A DNA stretch of 64,000 bases from Lacticaseibacillus thailandensis DSM 22698 = JCM 13996 (GCF_001312865.1 NZ_BBER01000002.1:124001-188000), one strand, 5' to 3'. Positions 17,672 to 28,031 are shown, numbered from the stretch's first letter. Program-made: numbers and translations. Notes: generated by a model not told the origin, from the letters alone.

Positions 17672-18628
17672 ATGCATAAAGTACAATTAGGCAATAGTAA
17701 CTACCAGGCATCCGCCGTAGCGTTAGGCGTGATGCGGATGAACGCGTTGTCTGTACCCGAGGCGGCGACCGTGCTGGACACCATCAAGGACGTGGGCATC
17801 AACTACATTGATTCTGCGGACATTTATGGTGCTGGTGACTCCGAGCGGGTCCTGGGCCAGGCACTCAAGCGTGCGGGCGCTAACCGCAACGACTTTTTCA
17901 TCCAGTCGAAGGTCGGAATTGTTCAAAGCAAAGGTGACTCCCCGTTAGGCGCGGCTCCGTATGGTGGGCGTTACGACTTCTCGAAGCGTCACATTCTCGA
18001 GGCCGTTGATGGCGTCCTCGAGCGTCTGCAAATTGACTACTTGGACGCATTGTTGCTACACCGGCCCGACCCACTGATGGAAATCGATGAGGTTGCCGCG
18101 GCGTTTGATGAACTGTTGGCTAGCGGCAAGGTGCGCCACTTTGGGGTATCAAACTTCAACCCACGGCAGGTCGACTTGTTGCAGTCGGTAGTGAACCAGA
18201 AGTTACTGATCAACCAGCTACAGTTTGGTGTGATGCACACGGGTCCGATTACGTTCGGGATGCACACGAACATGACGGATGACGGCAGTATCAACCGTGA
18301 TGGCGGTGTGATCGAATACTCACGGTTGCACAAGATGACGATTCAGACGTGGTCACCATTCCAGTACGGTCAGATTGAGGGTACGTTCATTAACAACCCG
18401 GCCTTCCCGGAGGTCAACCGGGTTCTGGACGTGGCCGCTAAGAAGCACGGTGTATCGAAGAATGCGATTGCCACGGCATGGATTCTGCGGCACCCGGCCC
18501 ACATGCAGGTCATTATCGGGACGATGAATCCGGATCACATCCGCGACAGTGCGGCTGGTGCGGACGTCGACCTGACCCGGCAGGAGTGGTACGACATTTA
18601 CTACGCTGCTGGGAATGATATGCCGTAA
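17672..18628 (+). CDS. Aldo/keto reductase (YdhF-like)
   Basis: 318 residues forming a (beta/alpha)8 NADPH oxidoreductase. Active-site residues are visible: D in INYIDSADIYG (the Y is the general acid), K in QSKVGIV and H in DALLLHRPDP. HFGVSNFNPRQVDLLQ and the cofactor segment near TAWILRHPAHMQVIIGTM are typical. Substrate is unknown; the closest architecture is the E. coli YdhF type. Start ATG with a modest ribosome site (GAGGTTAGCAAT). Confidence 0.9.
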   Translation: MHKVQLGNSNYQASAVALGVMRMNALSVPEAATVLDTIKDVGINYIDSADIYGAGDSERVLGQALKRAGANRNDFFIQSKVGIVQSKGDSPLGAAPYGGRYDFSKRHILEAVDGVLERLQIDYLDALLLHRPDPLMEIDEVAAAFDELLASGKVRHFGVSNFNPRQVDLLQSVVNQKLLINQLQFGVMHTGPITFGMHTNMTDDGSINRDGGVIEYSRLHKMTIQTWSPFQYGQIEGTFINNPAFPEVNRVLDVAAKKHGVSKNAIATAWILRHPAHMQVIIGTMNPDHIRDSAAGADVDLTRQEWYDIYYAAGNDMP

Positions 18629-18997
18629 TGGTTTGCGGTTAGGCGTGATTTGGTAAAATATAGCTTCCCCAGAAGGACGCGTGGCGGTCTTCGGCGGGTG
18701 GCTATTTTTTTTGCCAATTTGGCGGGCGGGCAACATTAATTAGAACTTACGCTACTTGCGCTTGGGCCTGGGTTCGTGGTGGGTTGAATATCACTAGCAC
18801 TGTTTACCCTCAGTGGTCGGTTGGGGGGTGTGGAACCCGCCGTGCACCCAAGCTGGGCCCGTCAGCCGCAGTCCCACTACCAGCTGCAGATTCTGCTCTC
18901 CTAATCTTGTCCCCAATCATGCGCCGGATTAGAATGGGGTTATGTAACAGACACCAGGGTTGGCGCCCTGGTGTTACTTAACTTTGGGGGTAACCGC
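18629..18997. other. Intergenic region after the aldo/keto reductase
   Basis: Contains a terminator at 18661-18712, then a GC-rich stretch without a gene. A second hairpin, ACACCAGGGTTGGCGCCCTGGTGT (18952-18975), lies just before the next gene's ribosome site and may be an attenuator or the processed leader of that gene. Confidence 0.5.
18661..18712 (+). terminator. Terminator of the aldo/keto reductase gene
   Basis: TAGCTTCCCC-AGAAGGAC pairs with GGTCTTC-GGCGGGTGGCTA (G-U pairs), then eight T. Confidence 0.75.
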
Positions 18998-19799
18998 ATG
19001 ACCGACATTCAGCTAATTGCATCTGATATGGACCACACGTTGTTGGAGGAGGATGGCAGCGTGCCCACCGGCCTCTTTGACCGGATTCGTGCCCTTCGTG
19101 AGCACGGCGTGGAATTCGCCGCGGTGAGCGGACGCTCCATTGCCACCCTACAGGGACTCTTCGCTCCCGTACGCAAAGCGGTGACGTTGGTCGGCGACAA
19201 TGGGGCCGTAATTGAGCGGGGCAGTCGGCGGGTGTACACCAACGCCCTGCCGACGGCGACCCAGCAGCACTTAGTTGTGCATGCCCAGCGGCAGCGCGCG
19301 GGGGTGCCCATCCTGTCAGGCGTGGACGCAGGTACATCGATGCGCGGGATCGGCGCTACATTGCCCAGTTGGGTAACTTTTTCAACGCCGTGCGCGTGGT
19401 GCCCCACCTTGAACAGTTCCAGCAGGATGTGACCAAGTTCACGGCCTTCTATCCGGATGGGGATGCGTACGACCGGGTGGAGAAGGAGTTTGACCGGCCC
19501 TTTGGTAGTGACCTCTCCGTGACCGTCGGCGGCGTCCACTTTGTTGACGTGATGAATCCCGACGTGGACAAAGGGGCGGCGATTCGCCAGATCGGGTCGG
19601 CGTACGGCATTCCGACCGCCCACATGATGCGTTCGGTGACGGCGCCAACGATGTACCGATGTTACGGACGGTGAAGTACAGCTACCACGTGCTCAACGCC
19701 CTGCCGCCCGCTGCTGCGGCGGCGCGCTTTACCACGGCGTCCAACCGACGCCACGGGGTTTTGCGGATCATTGATAAAGTCTTAGCGGACATTATTTAG
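18998..19799 (+). CDS. Cof-type HAD-IIB phosphatase (two frameshifts)
   Basis: 267 residues after restoring one base near 19329 and one near 19631. The first gives GRYIDARDRRYIAQLGNFF, the second restores motif IV, MRFGDGANDVPMLRTVKYS. Motif I is ASDMDHTLLEEDG, motif II is in AAVSGRS and motif III is the lysine of DVDKGAAI. It is a small-molecule phosphatase with unknown substrate. ATG at 18998 after GGGGGTAAC. The gene ends 11 bases before a histidine-phosphatase gene, so the two are probably one transcript. Confidence 0.88.
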
Positions 19800-19810
19800 G
19801 GGGCGAGCAG

Positions 19811-20437
19811 TTGACCTACTTATACTTGGTGCGCCACGGCCAGACCGTCGTGAACACAGAGGGGCGCTTTAATGGCGGTGGGGTGGACGGCCCACTGACC
19901 GCCAAGGGTGTGGCGGGGGCGCAAGCCGTCCACACGTTGCTACAAGGCATCCACTTTGACCGCATTGTTAGTTCGCCGTTGCCCCGAGCGGTCGCGACGG
20001 CACGGCTAGTGACGGCGGCCGACGCGCCAATTGAACTCGACGACCGCCTGCGCGAGATGAGTCTCGGCGATTGGGACGGCCAGCTGTTGGCGCCGTGGAT
20101 GGATGACCCCGAGTTCATTAATTACCGCCACCACATGGAACACTGGAATTACCGGGCGGTGCACGCGGAGGGTTACCAGGCATTGCTGCGGCGCACGCGC
20201 GCGGCCTTCAACGATCTGGCTGTGTCGGTAGGACCAACGGGCCGGGCGTTGGTCGTCAGCCACGGTATCGTCTTGACGGTGACCGCCAACGTGCTGACTG
20301 GCGTGCCGCTGGACCACGCTCGGGATACCGGTGAGGTGGCCAATACCAGCGTCACGGTGTTGCGGACGGATGGGCAGACTTGGACCAAAGCAGCGTGGAA
20401 CGTGAAACCGGGTGCGGGCCAACCGCTCAACTTCTAA
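19811..20437 (+). CDS. Histidine phosphatase (phosphoglycerate mutase-like) family protein
   Basis: 208 residues from a TTG start with AGGGGGCGAG upstream. It has the family signature LVRHGQTVVNTEGRFNG (catalytic His), SSPLPRAVATA (Arg) and VVSHGIVLTV (second His). Such proteins dephosphorylate sugar phosphates or other small phosphoesters. It is coupled to the Cof phosphatase 11 bases upstream, so the pair could act on the same pathway, but no substrate can be inferred. Confidence 0.9.
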   Translation: MTYLYLVRHGQTVVNTEGRFNGGGVDGPLTAKGVAGAQAVHTLLQGIHFDRIVSSPLPRAVATARLVTAADAPIELDDRLREMSLGDWDGQLLAPWMDDPEFINYRHHMEHWNYRAVHAEGYQALLRRTRAAFNDLAVSVGPTGRALVVSHGIVLTVTANVLTGVPLDHARDTGEVANTSVTVLRTDGQTWTKAAWNVKPGAGQPLNF

Positions 20438-20450
20438 CTAATTATCGACC

Positions 20451-20480
20451 AGGGGTCACCGTAGTGGGTGGCCCCTTTTT
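20451..20480 (+). terminator. Terminator of the phosphatase pair
   Basis: AGGGGTCACC and GGTGGCCCCT arms with a GTAGTG loop, then TTTTT. Confidence 0.85.
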
Positions 20481-20487
20481 GCGTCCC

Positions 20488-20518
20488 AAAAGGCCGCTAA
20501 TCTGCTAGTCAGCGGCCT
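20488..20518 (-). terminator. Terminator of the DapA-like gene
   Basis: Minus strand: AGGCCGCT, 12-base loop, AGCGGCCT, then TTT. It lies 28 bases past the leftward gene's stop. Confidence 0.7.
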
Positions 20519-20545
20519 GAATGTGACGATATAATCAAATTAGCC

Positions 20546-21373
20546 TTACTCGGCAAAGTTACCTAGTGGTGTGCGTGGTTGGCCCATGGGGGTTCCCTCC
20601 TGGGCGGTGATTCGCGCCTTAACAAAGGTGAGGGTGCTGCCGCTGTGGATTGCGGCCAGCCGGCGTATCATCAGGTCATCGGGCCCCTGTGTACCGGTGC
20701 GTAGGTGGTCAAACCACGTGTGCATGTCTTCCGAGTACAGGTTGGCGCTGATTGACGATAGGTGGTTATAACCCAGCGCCAGGCGGTGGCGTAGGTCCGT
20801 TTCGTTACCAGTGTAAATGGGCCAGTCATTACCCATTAGCTGACGAATGGCGGGTACGCGTTCAGGGTCACCCGCTTCTTTGAGGCCCACCACTTGCGGC
20901 GAACGGACAAGTTGCCGCAAGGTGGTTAGCTCCAGGTTGAAGCCCGTACGGTGCGGGTCGTTGGCGAGAATGGTGGGACGCTGGGCGGCGGCCATGATGG
21001 CACGGACGTAGTTAGCCGCCTCCTGTTGCGTGGGCAGAATGTACGGTGGCAAGCCGAGCAAGATCCCGCTGATACGCGGTTGGGCAGCAACGGTGGTGGC
21101 GAGGGCGACGGCTTCACGTTGCTGGATGCTAGCAACACCAAAGATGATTTCGAGGTCGTCGGGGAATGACGCATTATTAACGGCCACCGCGAGGGCCTGC
21201 TTTTCGGCCAGGGTCAGACTATGCTGCTCACCGGTGGCGCCGCTGACCAGCACGCTGCGAATCCCGTGGTGAGCGAGGTACTGGATGTGCGCAATGGTGG
21301 CGTCCACGTTCAGGGACTCGTCGTCGTTAAAGGCGGTGGGAACCGCCGCCTGGAACGGTTGTAATGTAGTCAT
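20546..21373 (-). CDS. DapA/NanA-family class I aldolase with altered tyrosine motif
   Basis: 275 residues. The Schiff-base lysine is in VVGLKEAGD and the substrate-binding loop is SGATGEQHSLT (usually GTTGE). The motif that normally reads YNxPxRTG, containing the catalytic tyrosine, is here ANDPHRTG, so the usual general acid/base is absent. The sequence is therefore probably not the housekeeping dihydrodipicolinate synthase but a relative with other activity. The ATG at 21373 is correctly spaced from GAAGGAC; the ATG six bases upstream is too close. The gene sits just downstream of nfo (18-base gap), likely the same transcript. Confidence 0.78.
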   Translation of the reverse strand: MTTLQPFQAAVPTAFNDDESLNVDATIAHIQYLAHHGIRSVLVSGATGEQHSLTLAEKQALAVAVNNASFPDDLEIIFGVASIQQREAVALATTVAAQPRISGILLGLPPYILPTQQEAANYVRAIMAAAQRPTILANDPHRTGFNLELTTLRQLVRSPQVVGLKEAGDPERVPAIRQLMGNDWPIYTGNETDLRHRLALGYNHLSSISANLYSEDMHTWFDHLRTGTQGPDDLMIRRLAAIHSGSTLTFVKARITAQEGTPMGQPRTPLGNFAE

Positions 21374-21391
21374 GGGCATGTCCTTCTATTG

Positions 21392-22282
21392 TTATGATTG
21401 CGCCAGCGCGGTTAACTCCTCCGGCTGGTAGTTGCCAGTTTTCAGCCAATTCAACTCCACGCCATAAGGTGGGTGCATGTGGCGCTTGTCCGGCCCGACG
21501 TATGGGGTCTCGAGAATTTTCGGAATATCCGTGAGTTGGGGATGGTGGACGATGGCGTAGAGCGCGTCGAAGCCAATGGTACCAGCCCCAATATTGGCGT
21601 GGCGGTCTTTATGGCTGCCACGAGGATTCTTGGAATCGTTGACGTGAATAATGCTCAGTTTGTCGAGCCCCACCACGTGGTCGAATTCGTTGAGGACGCC
21701 GTCAAAGTCGTCGCGCACGTTGTAACCCGCGTCACTCATGTGGCAGGTGTCCATGGTGACCATGACTTTATCGTTATTCGTGACGCGGTCCAGAATGGCA
21801 GCAAGTTCCTCAAAGGTGCGGCCGACCTCCGTGCCTTTGCCAGCCATGGTTTCCAGCGCAATGGTGACGTGCTGGTCCGCCGTAATGATCTCGTTGAGTC
21901 CGCGCGCAATTTGGGCGATGGCCGCGTCGGCGCCGGCCCCCACGTGTGCACCGGGATGGAACGGCATGCTGTAGGCGTGGAGGGCCTCGGCACGGGCGAC
22001 TTCGGCCCGCATAAATTCAACGGCAAAGTCGTAGTTGCCCGGTTTCTTGGTGTTGCCGAGGTTGACGATGTACGGCGCGTGGATTACCAGGTGGCTGAGG
22101 CCAGCCGTCTTCATGGCGGCCAGGCCCTCGGAAATCCGCATGGCACTCACGTCCTTGCGGCGGGTGTTTTGGGGCGCACCGATATAGAACTGTAGCGTCG
22201 TCGCCCCATAACTGACGGCTTCCGCGACCGCACCGGGGAACATTGCTTTGCCCGACATACTGACGTTTGCACCAATTAACAT
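21392..22282 (-). CDS. nfo: Endonuclease IV (AP endonuclease)
   Basis: 296 residues with the TIM barrel of Nfo and its metal ligands: VIHAPY, MPFHPGAHVG, ALETMAGKG, MDTCHMSDAG, IHVNDSKNPRGSHKDRHANIG and LETPY. It cuts DNA at abasic sites in base-excision repair using three zinc ions. The start is an ATG after GAGGAGGAAG. It is divergent from a sugar kinase gene and upstream of the DapA-like gene. Confidence 0.95.
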   Translation of the reverse strand: MLIGANVSMSGKAMFPGAVAEAVSYGATTLQFYIGAPQNTRRKDVSAMRISEGLAAMKTAGLSHLVIHAPYIVNLGNTKKPGNYDFAVEFMRAEVARAEALHAYSMPFHPGAHVGAGADAAIAQIARGLNEIITADQHVTIALETMAGKGTEVGRTFEELAAILDRVTNNDKVMVTMDTCHMSDAGYNVRDDFDGVLNEFDHVVGLDKLSIIHVNDSKNPRGSHKDRHANIGAGTIGFDALYAIVHHPQLTDIPKILETPYVGPDKRHMHPPYGVELNWLKTGNYQPEELTALAQS

Positions 22283-22425
22283 ACTGTCTTCCTCCTCGTC
22301 TTGGCTACTGGCCTTAGTGTAGCACAGGCGTTAGTTGGTGGTGCGAATCTGGGGTTGGCAACCAAGAAGCAACCAAACCTGGTAGAATGACGGTAGGTAC
22401 GAACGAATAGGGAGGTACAGACGGG

Positions 22426-23986
22426 ATGGAGTACATTATCGGGGTGGACATCGGGACAACGAGCACGAAGGTGATTCTGTATGACGACCACGGCACCCAA
22501 CTAGCCCGGGCCAACAACGGCTACCAGCTATACCAGGATGCGGCTGGCATGGCCGAAGAAGATCCTGACGCCATTTACCAAGCGGTGCTCACGGGTATCG
22601 CTACCGTCGTGGGTGCGGGTGGCATCGCGCCTACCGCCATTGCGGGACTATCGTTCTCCGCGGCGATGCATAGCTCCTGTTGGTGGACGCCCACCTGCAA
22701 CCGTTGACACGATTGATGACCTGGCTGATACCCGGGCCCGCGGCGCCGTTGCCACCATCCAGCGGACTATTGCCAGCACCGACTTCTTTGCCCATGTCCC
22801 CATCCCCGCGCACCCGATGACGCCGCTAGCCAAACTTATGTGGCTGCACCACCGGCGGCCCGACTTGCTCCAGCAGGCCCACTACGTACTGGGCATCAAG
22901 GAGTACATACTGGCCCGGCTGACTGGCCAACTGGTTGAGGATTACTCGATTGCTAGTGCCACCGGACTGATGGACGTGCGCAGTTTGTCCTGGTACCCAG
23001 CTGCGCTGAGTTTAGCCGGGGTGCGTTTGGACCAATTACCGCCGTTGGTGGATACCGGCTACCAGCTGCACGGTTTGACCCCAGCCGCAGTCCAAGCCAC
23101 AGGACTATCGCCGCAGGTCACGGTGGTGGTGGGCGCCAGCGATGGGGTGTTGAGCAATCTGGGCCTCGGTGCCATCAACCCCGGGGCGGCCGCCATCAAC
23201 ATCGGCACATCCGGCGCCGTCCGGGTCATGACTGACCGGCCGCTGGTGGCACCACATCATGACCTGTTTACCTACTACCTGGCGCCGCACCAGTGGGTGG
23301 TTGGCGGTGCCACGAGCAACGGTGGTAACGTGTTGCAATGGCTCCAAACCGCCCTCTTCCCGCAGTTGCCCGGCGCGGCCGCACAGGTTGGTAGCACCAG
23401 TACCGCAACGTTATTGCGGGCGTTGGCGAACATTCCCGCTGGTGCCGCCGGACTACTGTTTGTGCCGTACCTGCACGGTGCCCGCGCCCCTTTATGGGAC
23501 GCCAACGCGCGGGCGGCGTTCCATGGGCTTAACGCTGAGCACTCCCGACTACACATGGCCCGGGCGGCGTTAGAGGGGGTTGCGTACAACCTCAAACGGG
23601 TGCTGGCCACCGTCATTAACGTGACGGGCCCGGTGACCACGGTGGCTGCGGCTGGCGGCTTTGCACGCAGCCCGTTATGGTGTGGAATTCTGGCCAGCGT
23701 CCTGGACGGACCGTTAGCCATTCCACAGGGCGTCGACAGTTCGGCCCGCGGTGCCGCCATGTTGGGGTTGCGTAGCCTTGGTGTGACCACCCAGCCGCTG
23801 ATCGATAACTTACAACAACATTTCCAGATGGTGCCACCACAGTCTGCGGACGTGGCGGTTTACGCGCAACTGTACCCGCTATGGTGCCAATTGGTGGACC
23901 AAACGCGGGCCGTGGACGATCAGTTGGCGACTTTCCAGACCCTCCATGCCGGCAAAGCCGGTGCGGGCGATTATCACGGGCAATAA
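22426..23986 (+). CDS. gntK: FGGY-family carbohydrate kinase, gluconokinase-like (two frameshifts)
   Basis: 520 residues after restoring one C near 22677 (CCC to CC) and one G near 22723 (GGG to GG). The join then reads HSSLLVDAHLQPLTRLMTWA followed by DTRARGA, the family's conserved WxDxR segment. Other motifs are GVDIGTTSTKVILYD (phosphate-binding loop 1), GASDGVLSNLGLG and GTSGAVRVM (loop 2), and AAGGFARSPLW (adenosine motif). It phosphorylates a sugar acid or sugar; gluconate is the best guess from the overall pattern. It stands alone, divergent from nfo, and ends at a bidirectional terminator. Confidence 0.85.
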
Positions 23987-24002
23987 ACACTGCATGGGTA
24001 AC

Positions 24003-24039
24003 AAAAAAAACGGTGTACCGCTAGGGTACACCGCTTTTT
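24003..24039. terminator. Bidirectional terminator between gntK-like gene and fruA
   Basis: Eight A, CGGTGTACC, loop GCTA, GGGTACACCG, then CTTTTT. Confidence 0.9.
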
Positions 24040-24055
24040 GTATGCAAATCTGGCC

Positions 24056-26017
24056 TTAGGCGTTTTCCTTTGCTACTGGCCGCCAGATGCCGAGAATCAA
24101 ACCAGCAACGACCGCACCGACAACCAAGGAAACGAGAAAGCCGAGCTTCTGGTTGGTCAGGCTAACGCCACGATCCCACCATGAGGAGCAGGAACATTGA
24201 CCTTGAACAGTTGAGTCAGCGCACCAGCAATGGCTGAACCAATAACGGAACTACCAATGATGTGTACTGGGTCGGTCGCAGCAAACGGAATGGCACCTTC
24301 AGTGATGAAGGTCAGACCCAACGCGTAGTTGGAGAGGCCGGACTGACGTTCCTGTTCCGTGAACTTCTTGGGGAAGAACGTGGAAGCCAGGGCGATGGCC
24401 AGTGGTGGAATCATGCCCCCAACCATGACGGCAGCCATCCAGCGGCCATCCGTGTAGTTGGATGCGGAGTAGATCCCGATGGCGAAGGTGTAAGCGGCCT
24501 TGTTGAAGGGGCCACCCATGTCGATACTCATCATCGCGGCGAGGATGGTGCCGACCAGCACGGCGTTACCAGTGCCCATGGATTCCAGGGCACCGATCAG
24601 CGCACCGTTAATGGCGGCAAAGATCGGGTTGACGATGAAGAACATAATCAAGCCCATAATGGCGAGTCCAATCACCGGATAGATCAGGATGGTCTTCATC
24701 CCGTCCAGGTTGTGTGGCATGCCGGCAAACAGCTTCTTCAGACCGACGACCATCCAGCCGGCAACGAACCCGGCGACCAGGCCACCCAGGAAACCAGCGG
24801 GGTTCTGGGCCTTAACGAAGGAAGCGGCGGTCAACGTGGCCATCCAGCCACCGACGAACCCAGGCATCAGGGCGGGGCGGTCACCAATCGATACGGCAAT
24901 GTAAGCGGCCAGGACTGGGACCAAGAAACTAAAGGCGTAGTTCCCCAGGTTGTTCGTGAACGTGAACAGCCCGGAGTGAGCACCAGCGTAACGTTCAAAG
25001 ATGAAGGAAATGGCCATGATGATACCACCACCAACAACGAATGGCAGCATGTTCGAAACACCGTTCATCAGGTCTTTGTAGATGCGGTTCCAGAGGGAGC
25101 CAGTTTCTTCCTCGTCTTCGGCGCCACCAGCACCGTTACCGTGGAAGATGGGGCCTTCGTCGTGCAAAGTCGTGGTGATCAATTCTTCCGGCTTCTTGAT
25201 CCCATCGATTACGGGGTGGTTGATCAGGTGTTTGCCGTCAAAGCGGTCCATGTCGACCTTCTTATCGGCAGCAATGATGACCCCCTGCGCGCGGGCAATA
25301 TCGTCGGCGGTCAGCTTGTGCTTGACCCCCTCAGAACCGTTGGTCTCGACCTTGATGTCGACGCCCATTTTTTTCGGCTTGTTCCTTCAGCGCGGCTTCG
25401 GCCATGTAGGTGTGGGCGATGCCAGTGGGGCAAGCCGTGACGGCAACGATGAACGGCTTAGTGCCGGTGGTTGCGGTCTGGGTGCTTGCCTGTGGGGCGG
25501 CCTGGTCGGCATTGGTGGATGCGTCAGACTGAGCGTTTTCCGCTGCCTCTTTGGCTTCCTTAGCTTCCTGCGCTGCACTGAACAAGTTGACGACGTCGTC
25601 TGGCGTCTTGGCGGTCTTCAACTGAGCAACCAGTTGCAGGTTGATCAGCAGGGAGGACAAGGCGGCGAGGGCGGCCAGGTGCGTGTTGTCGGCGCCTTCC
25701 GGGGCGGCAATCATGAAGAACAGGTGGACCGGTTGACCGTCGAGGGCGTTGAAGTCGATCCCAGCGTCACTCTTAGCAAAGAGGACCGTGGCCCGCGTAA
25801 CGGCTTTGTCCTTCGCGTGGGGCATGGCGATTCCGTCACCGATCCCGGTGGTGGACTCACCCTCACGCTTGCGGATATCCTTGGCGTACAATTCGGCGTC
25901 GGTAATGATTCCCTGCTCGGCGTACTTGGCGACCATCTCGTCGATGGCTTCCTCCTTCGTCGTGGCTTTGAGGTTCATAATCATGACGTCTTTTAATAGT
26001 AATTCGCGAATGTCCAT
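24056..26017 (-). CDS. fruA: Fructose-specific PTS EIIABC component (two frameshifts)
   Basis: 653 residues with three domains. EIIA (1-150) carries the phosphohistidine region GIAMPHAKDK. A Glu/Ala/Gln linker (about 150-185) joins EIIB (AVTACPTGIAHTYMAEAAL, phospho-cysteine) to EIIC (about 290-653), a membrane channel. An extra T in the T7 run at 25368-25374 breaks the frame in EIIB; with six, it reads EQAEKMGVDIKVETNG. A lost base near 24165 removes the last membrane helix, which reads LVVGAVVAGLILGIWRPVA. It imports fructose as fructose-1-phosphate. It is third in the fruR-fruK-fruA operon, 24 bases after fruK. Confidence 0.9.
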
Positions 26018-26041
26018 GATATTTACTCCAATCCGTATGTT

Positions 26042-26955
26042 CTACAATGCTTCGATGCTGACGGTGGCCAGCACAGCGTCAATCTTTTCTTTATCGGCGA
26101 GGTCCGTGGAGAACGCGGTGGCGCTTCCGCAGGCGATCGCGGTTTTGAAACTGGTTAAGGCTTCGTGGGTCTGGGCAAAGGTGCCGGTAAAGCCGGCCAA
26201 CATGCTGTCGCCCGCACCCACGGAGTTTTTAACTTCACCCTTCGGTACGGTGCCGTGCCAAGCATGATCCTTGGTGATCATCAACGCACCGGCGCCGGCC
26301 ATGGATACCAACACGTGTTGGGCACCCATTTCCAGCAGGCGGCGACCACGTTCCACCACCTCGTCCAGGTCGGTGTACTCGGCGTCGTCAAAGAGGGCGG
26401 CGAGTTCGTGGTGGTTCGGTTTGACGACCAGTGGGTGCTCCGGCAGGGTGTCTAGTAGTGCCTGACCCGTAGTGTCGATCACGAAGTCGGCACCGTGTTG
26501 GTGAATTAGCGGGATCAGGTCGCGGTAGAACGAGTCACCCAAGCTTGAGGAATGCTACCCGCCATGACGACCACGTCGCCGGGCTGGAGGGCGTCAAACT
26601 TAGCTTTGAAGGCGGCCACGTTGTCGTCGGTAATTGTTGGGCCCGCGGCGTTGAGTTCGGTTTCGCTTTCAGCTTTGAGTTTCACGTTGATGCGCGTGTC
26701 GCCGGCGGCTGGGGCAAAGTCGGTGTGTAGCCCTAACTGGTGCAGGCTATTGGTTAGGTATTCGCCGGTGGCGCCACCATTGAAGCCCCAAGCGGTGGTC
26801 GGAATATCGAGCGCCTGCAGGATACGGGAGACGTTAATGCCCTTGCCCCCCGGCAGCTTGACGGCGCTGGCCAACCGGTTCACGGCCCCCAACTCGAGGT
26901 GGGGCAGGCCGATGACGTAATCGATGGCCGGGTTTAGTGTCACTGAGTAAATCAA
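26042..26955 (-). CDS. fruK: 1-phosphofructokinase (one frameshift)
   Basis: 304 residues from a TTG start with AGAGGT upstream, after restoring one base near 26544 (GSIPQGLGDSFY). It is a PfkB-family kinase: LNPAIDYVIGLP, GGKGINVSRILQAL, and the anion hole with catalytic aspartate in NSVGAGDSMLAGFTG. It converts fructose-1-phosphate, delivered by FruA, to fructose-1,6-bisphosphate. A tagatose-6-phosphate kinase is the alternative in this family, but the neighbours support FruK. It begins 18 bases after fruR. Confidence 0.92.
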
Positions 26956-26973
26956 TTGCTGTACCTCTTTCTA

Positions 26974-27705
26974 TTACTGGCGGACAGTCGTGGCGCGTAG
27001 CGAATCCACAATGTTGCGGCATTCGTTGTACGGACTGTTCAGGGTCTCAATATCTGTGGTAATGATCGTGTTGGCGCGCAACCCCACGATTTGGCTAAAG
27101 CTGGCCTGGTCGAACTTACTGTGGTCAGCCAGGATGAACGTGTCCACCGCGTGGTCGATGGCCAGGCGCTTGATGGCCGCTTCCTCCGGGTCCGGCGTGG
27201 TCACCCCGTAGTCGGGATGAATGCCGTTGGCCCCGATAAAGGCGATGTTGAAGCGGAAACGTTGTAACTGTTGCGCCGCTTCCGCCCCGATAACGGCCTT
27301 GGTGGTCGGCGAGGAGGGAAGCATTATCAACCCCCGGGGTGACCACGGTAATGTCCGGTACGTCATGGAGCAACGGCACCAAGTGCGCGGTAGTCGTGCC
27401 GGCGTCGAGGAAAATCAGGTCGCCTGCTTTGACTGCCGTCACCGCCGCCCGGGCGATTTGCGCCTTGGCGTTGGTGTTTTGGTTTGCCTTCACGCGGACG
27501 GTGGGTTCATCGCGTAACCCGCCGCGACGTTTGGCGCCACCGTGGATCCGTTCGAGTAAGCCTCGCTCTCGAGGTCGGCCAGGTCCCGGCGGACGGTCGA
27601 CGGCGACGTGTTCATGTCGGTGCACAGGTTCTGTACCGAAGCCATGCCGTCGCGATCAAGCACGTGTAGGATGTGGCGTTTGCGTTCGTCTGTAAGCACT
27701 TTCAT
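26974..27705 (-). CDS. fruR: DeoR-family repressor of the fructose operon (frameshift plus probable internal deletion)
   Basis: The N-terminal helix-turn-helix (DERKRHILHVLDRDGMASVQ, then TSPSTVRRDLADLE) and the sugar-phosphate sensor domain (IFLDAGTTTAHLVPLL, FIGANGIHPDYGVTTPDPEE) are clear. One base is missing near 27561 (LESEGLLERIHGGAKRRGG when restored). A second break at about 27305-27320 is different: frame changes by -2 and some 14 residues normally found between the VVTPGVDNASLLAD-type strand and TTKAVIG are absent, so about 44 bases may be missing. FruR-type repressors release DNA on fructose-1-phosphate. The ATG at 27705 follows GGAAGGTG. First gene of the operon. Confidence 0.8.
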
Positions 27706-27720
27706 CACCTTCCGACATTT

Positions 27721-27748
27721 ATTATACACGCTAAACGGTCATTAGCAA
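27721..27748 (-). promoter_or_regulatory. Promoter of the fruRKA operon
   Basis: Minus strand: TTGCTA, 16-base spacer, TATAAT, 16 bases upstream of the fruR start at 27705. Confidence 0.75.
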
Positions 27749-27984
27749 CCATAAACGCGCAAAAACATGCAAAAATTGGATGGACCAATTGTCAAATGCC
27801 GGTATTATCGGCTTTACGACGTAAAAAAAATTGACCATTATGCCGAATCCTAGCTAATTTGCGGGGTGATTGACGCGGCATTTTGGTCAAATGATCCGCA
27901 ACGTGCGCACTTTTGGCGGGTCGAGCGTCCCAGCCATATCGAAAAAAATTCTAAATAGTGCTGTATTTATCACCCACGTGGACT

Positions 27985-28014
27985 TATAATCTATTTAGAA
28001 AGATATCTAAATAG
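27985..28014 (+). promoter_or_regulatory. SdpR-like promoter -10 and operator dyad
   Basis: TATAAT (27985-27990) is followed directly by the dyad CTATTTAGA / TCTAAATAG (27991-27999 and 28006-28014). A further half-site, TTCTAAATAG, lies near 27948. An ArsR-type autorepressor would block transcription here. Confidence 0.7.
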
Positions 28015-28031
28015 TTAGGAGGCGAGTCCGG

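Larger units (their letters stand above)
27706..28031. other. Divergent intergenic region between fruR and the SdpR-like gene
   Basis: Holds the fruR promoter (27721-27748), AT-rich direct motifs that could be FruR sites (AAACGCGCAAAAACATGCAA at about 27753-27772), and on the right the SdpR-type promoter and operator. No gene. Confidence 0.55.

Noticed and set aside
20451-20518. Two adjacent hairpins as a riboswitch
   Set aside because: They are convergent terminators of two genes facing each other; no leader RNA is present.
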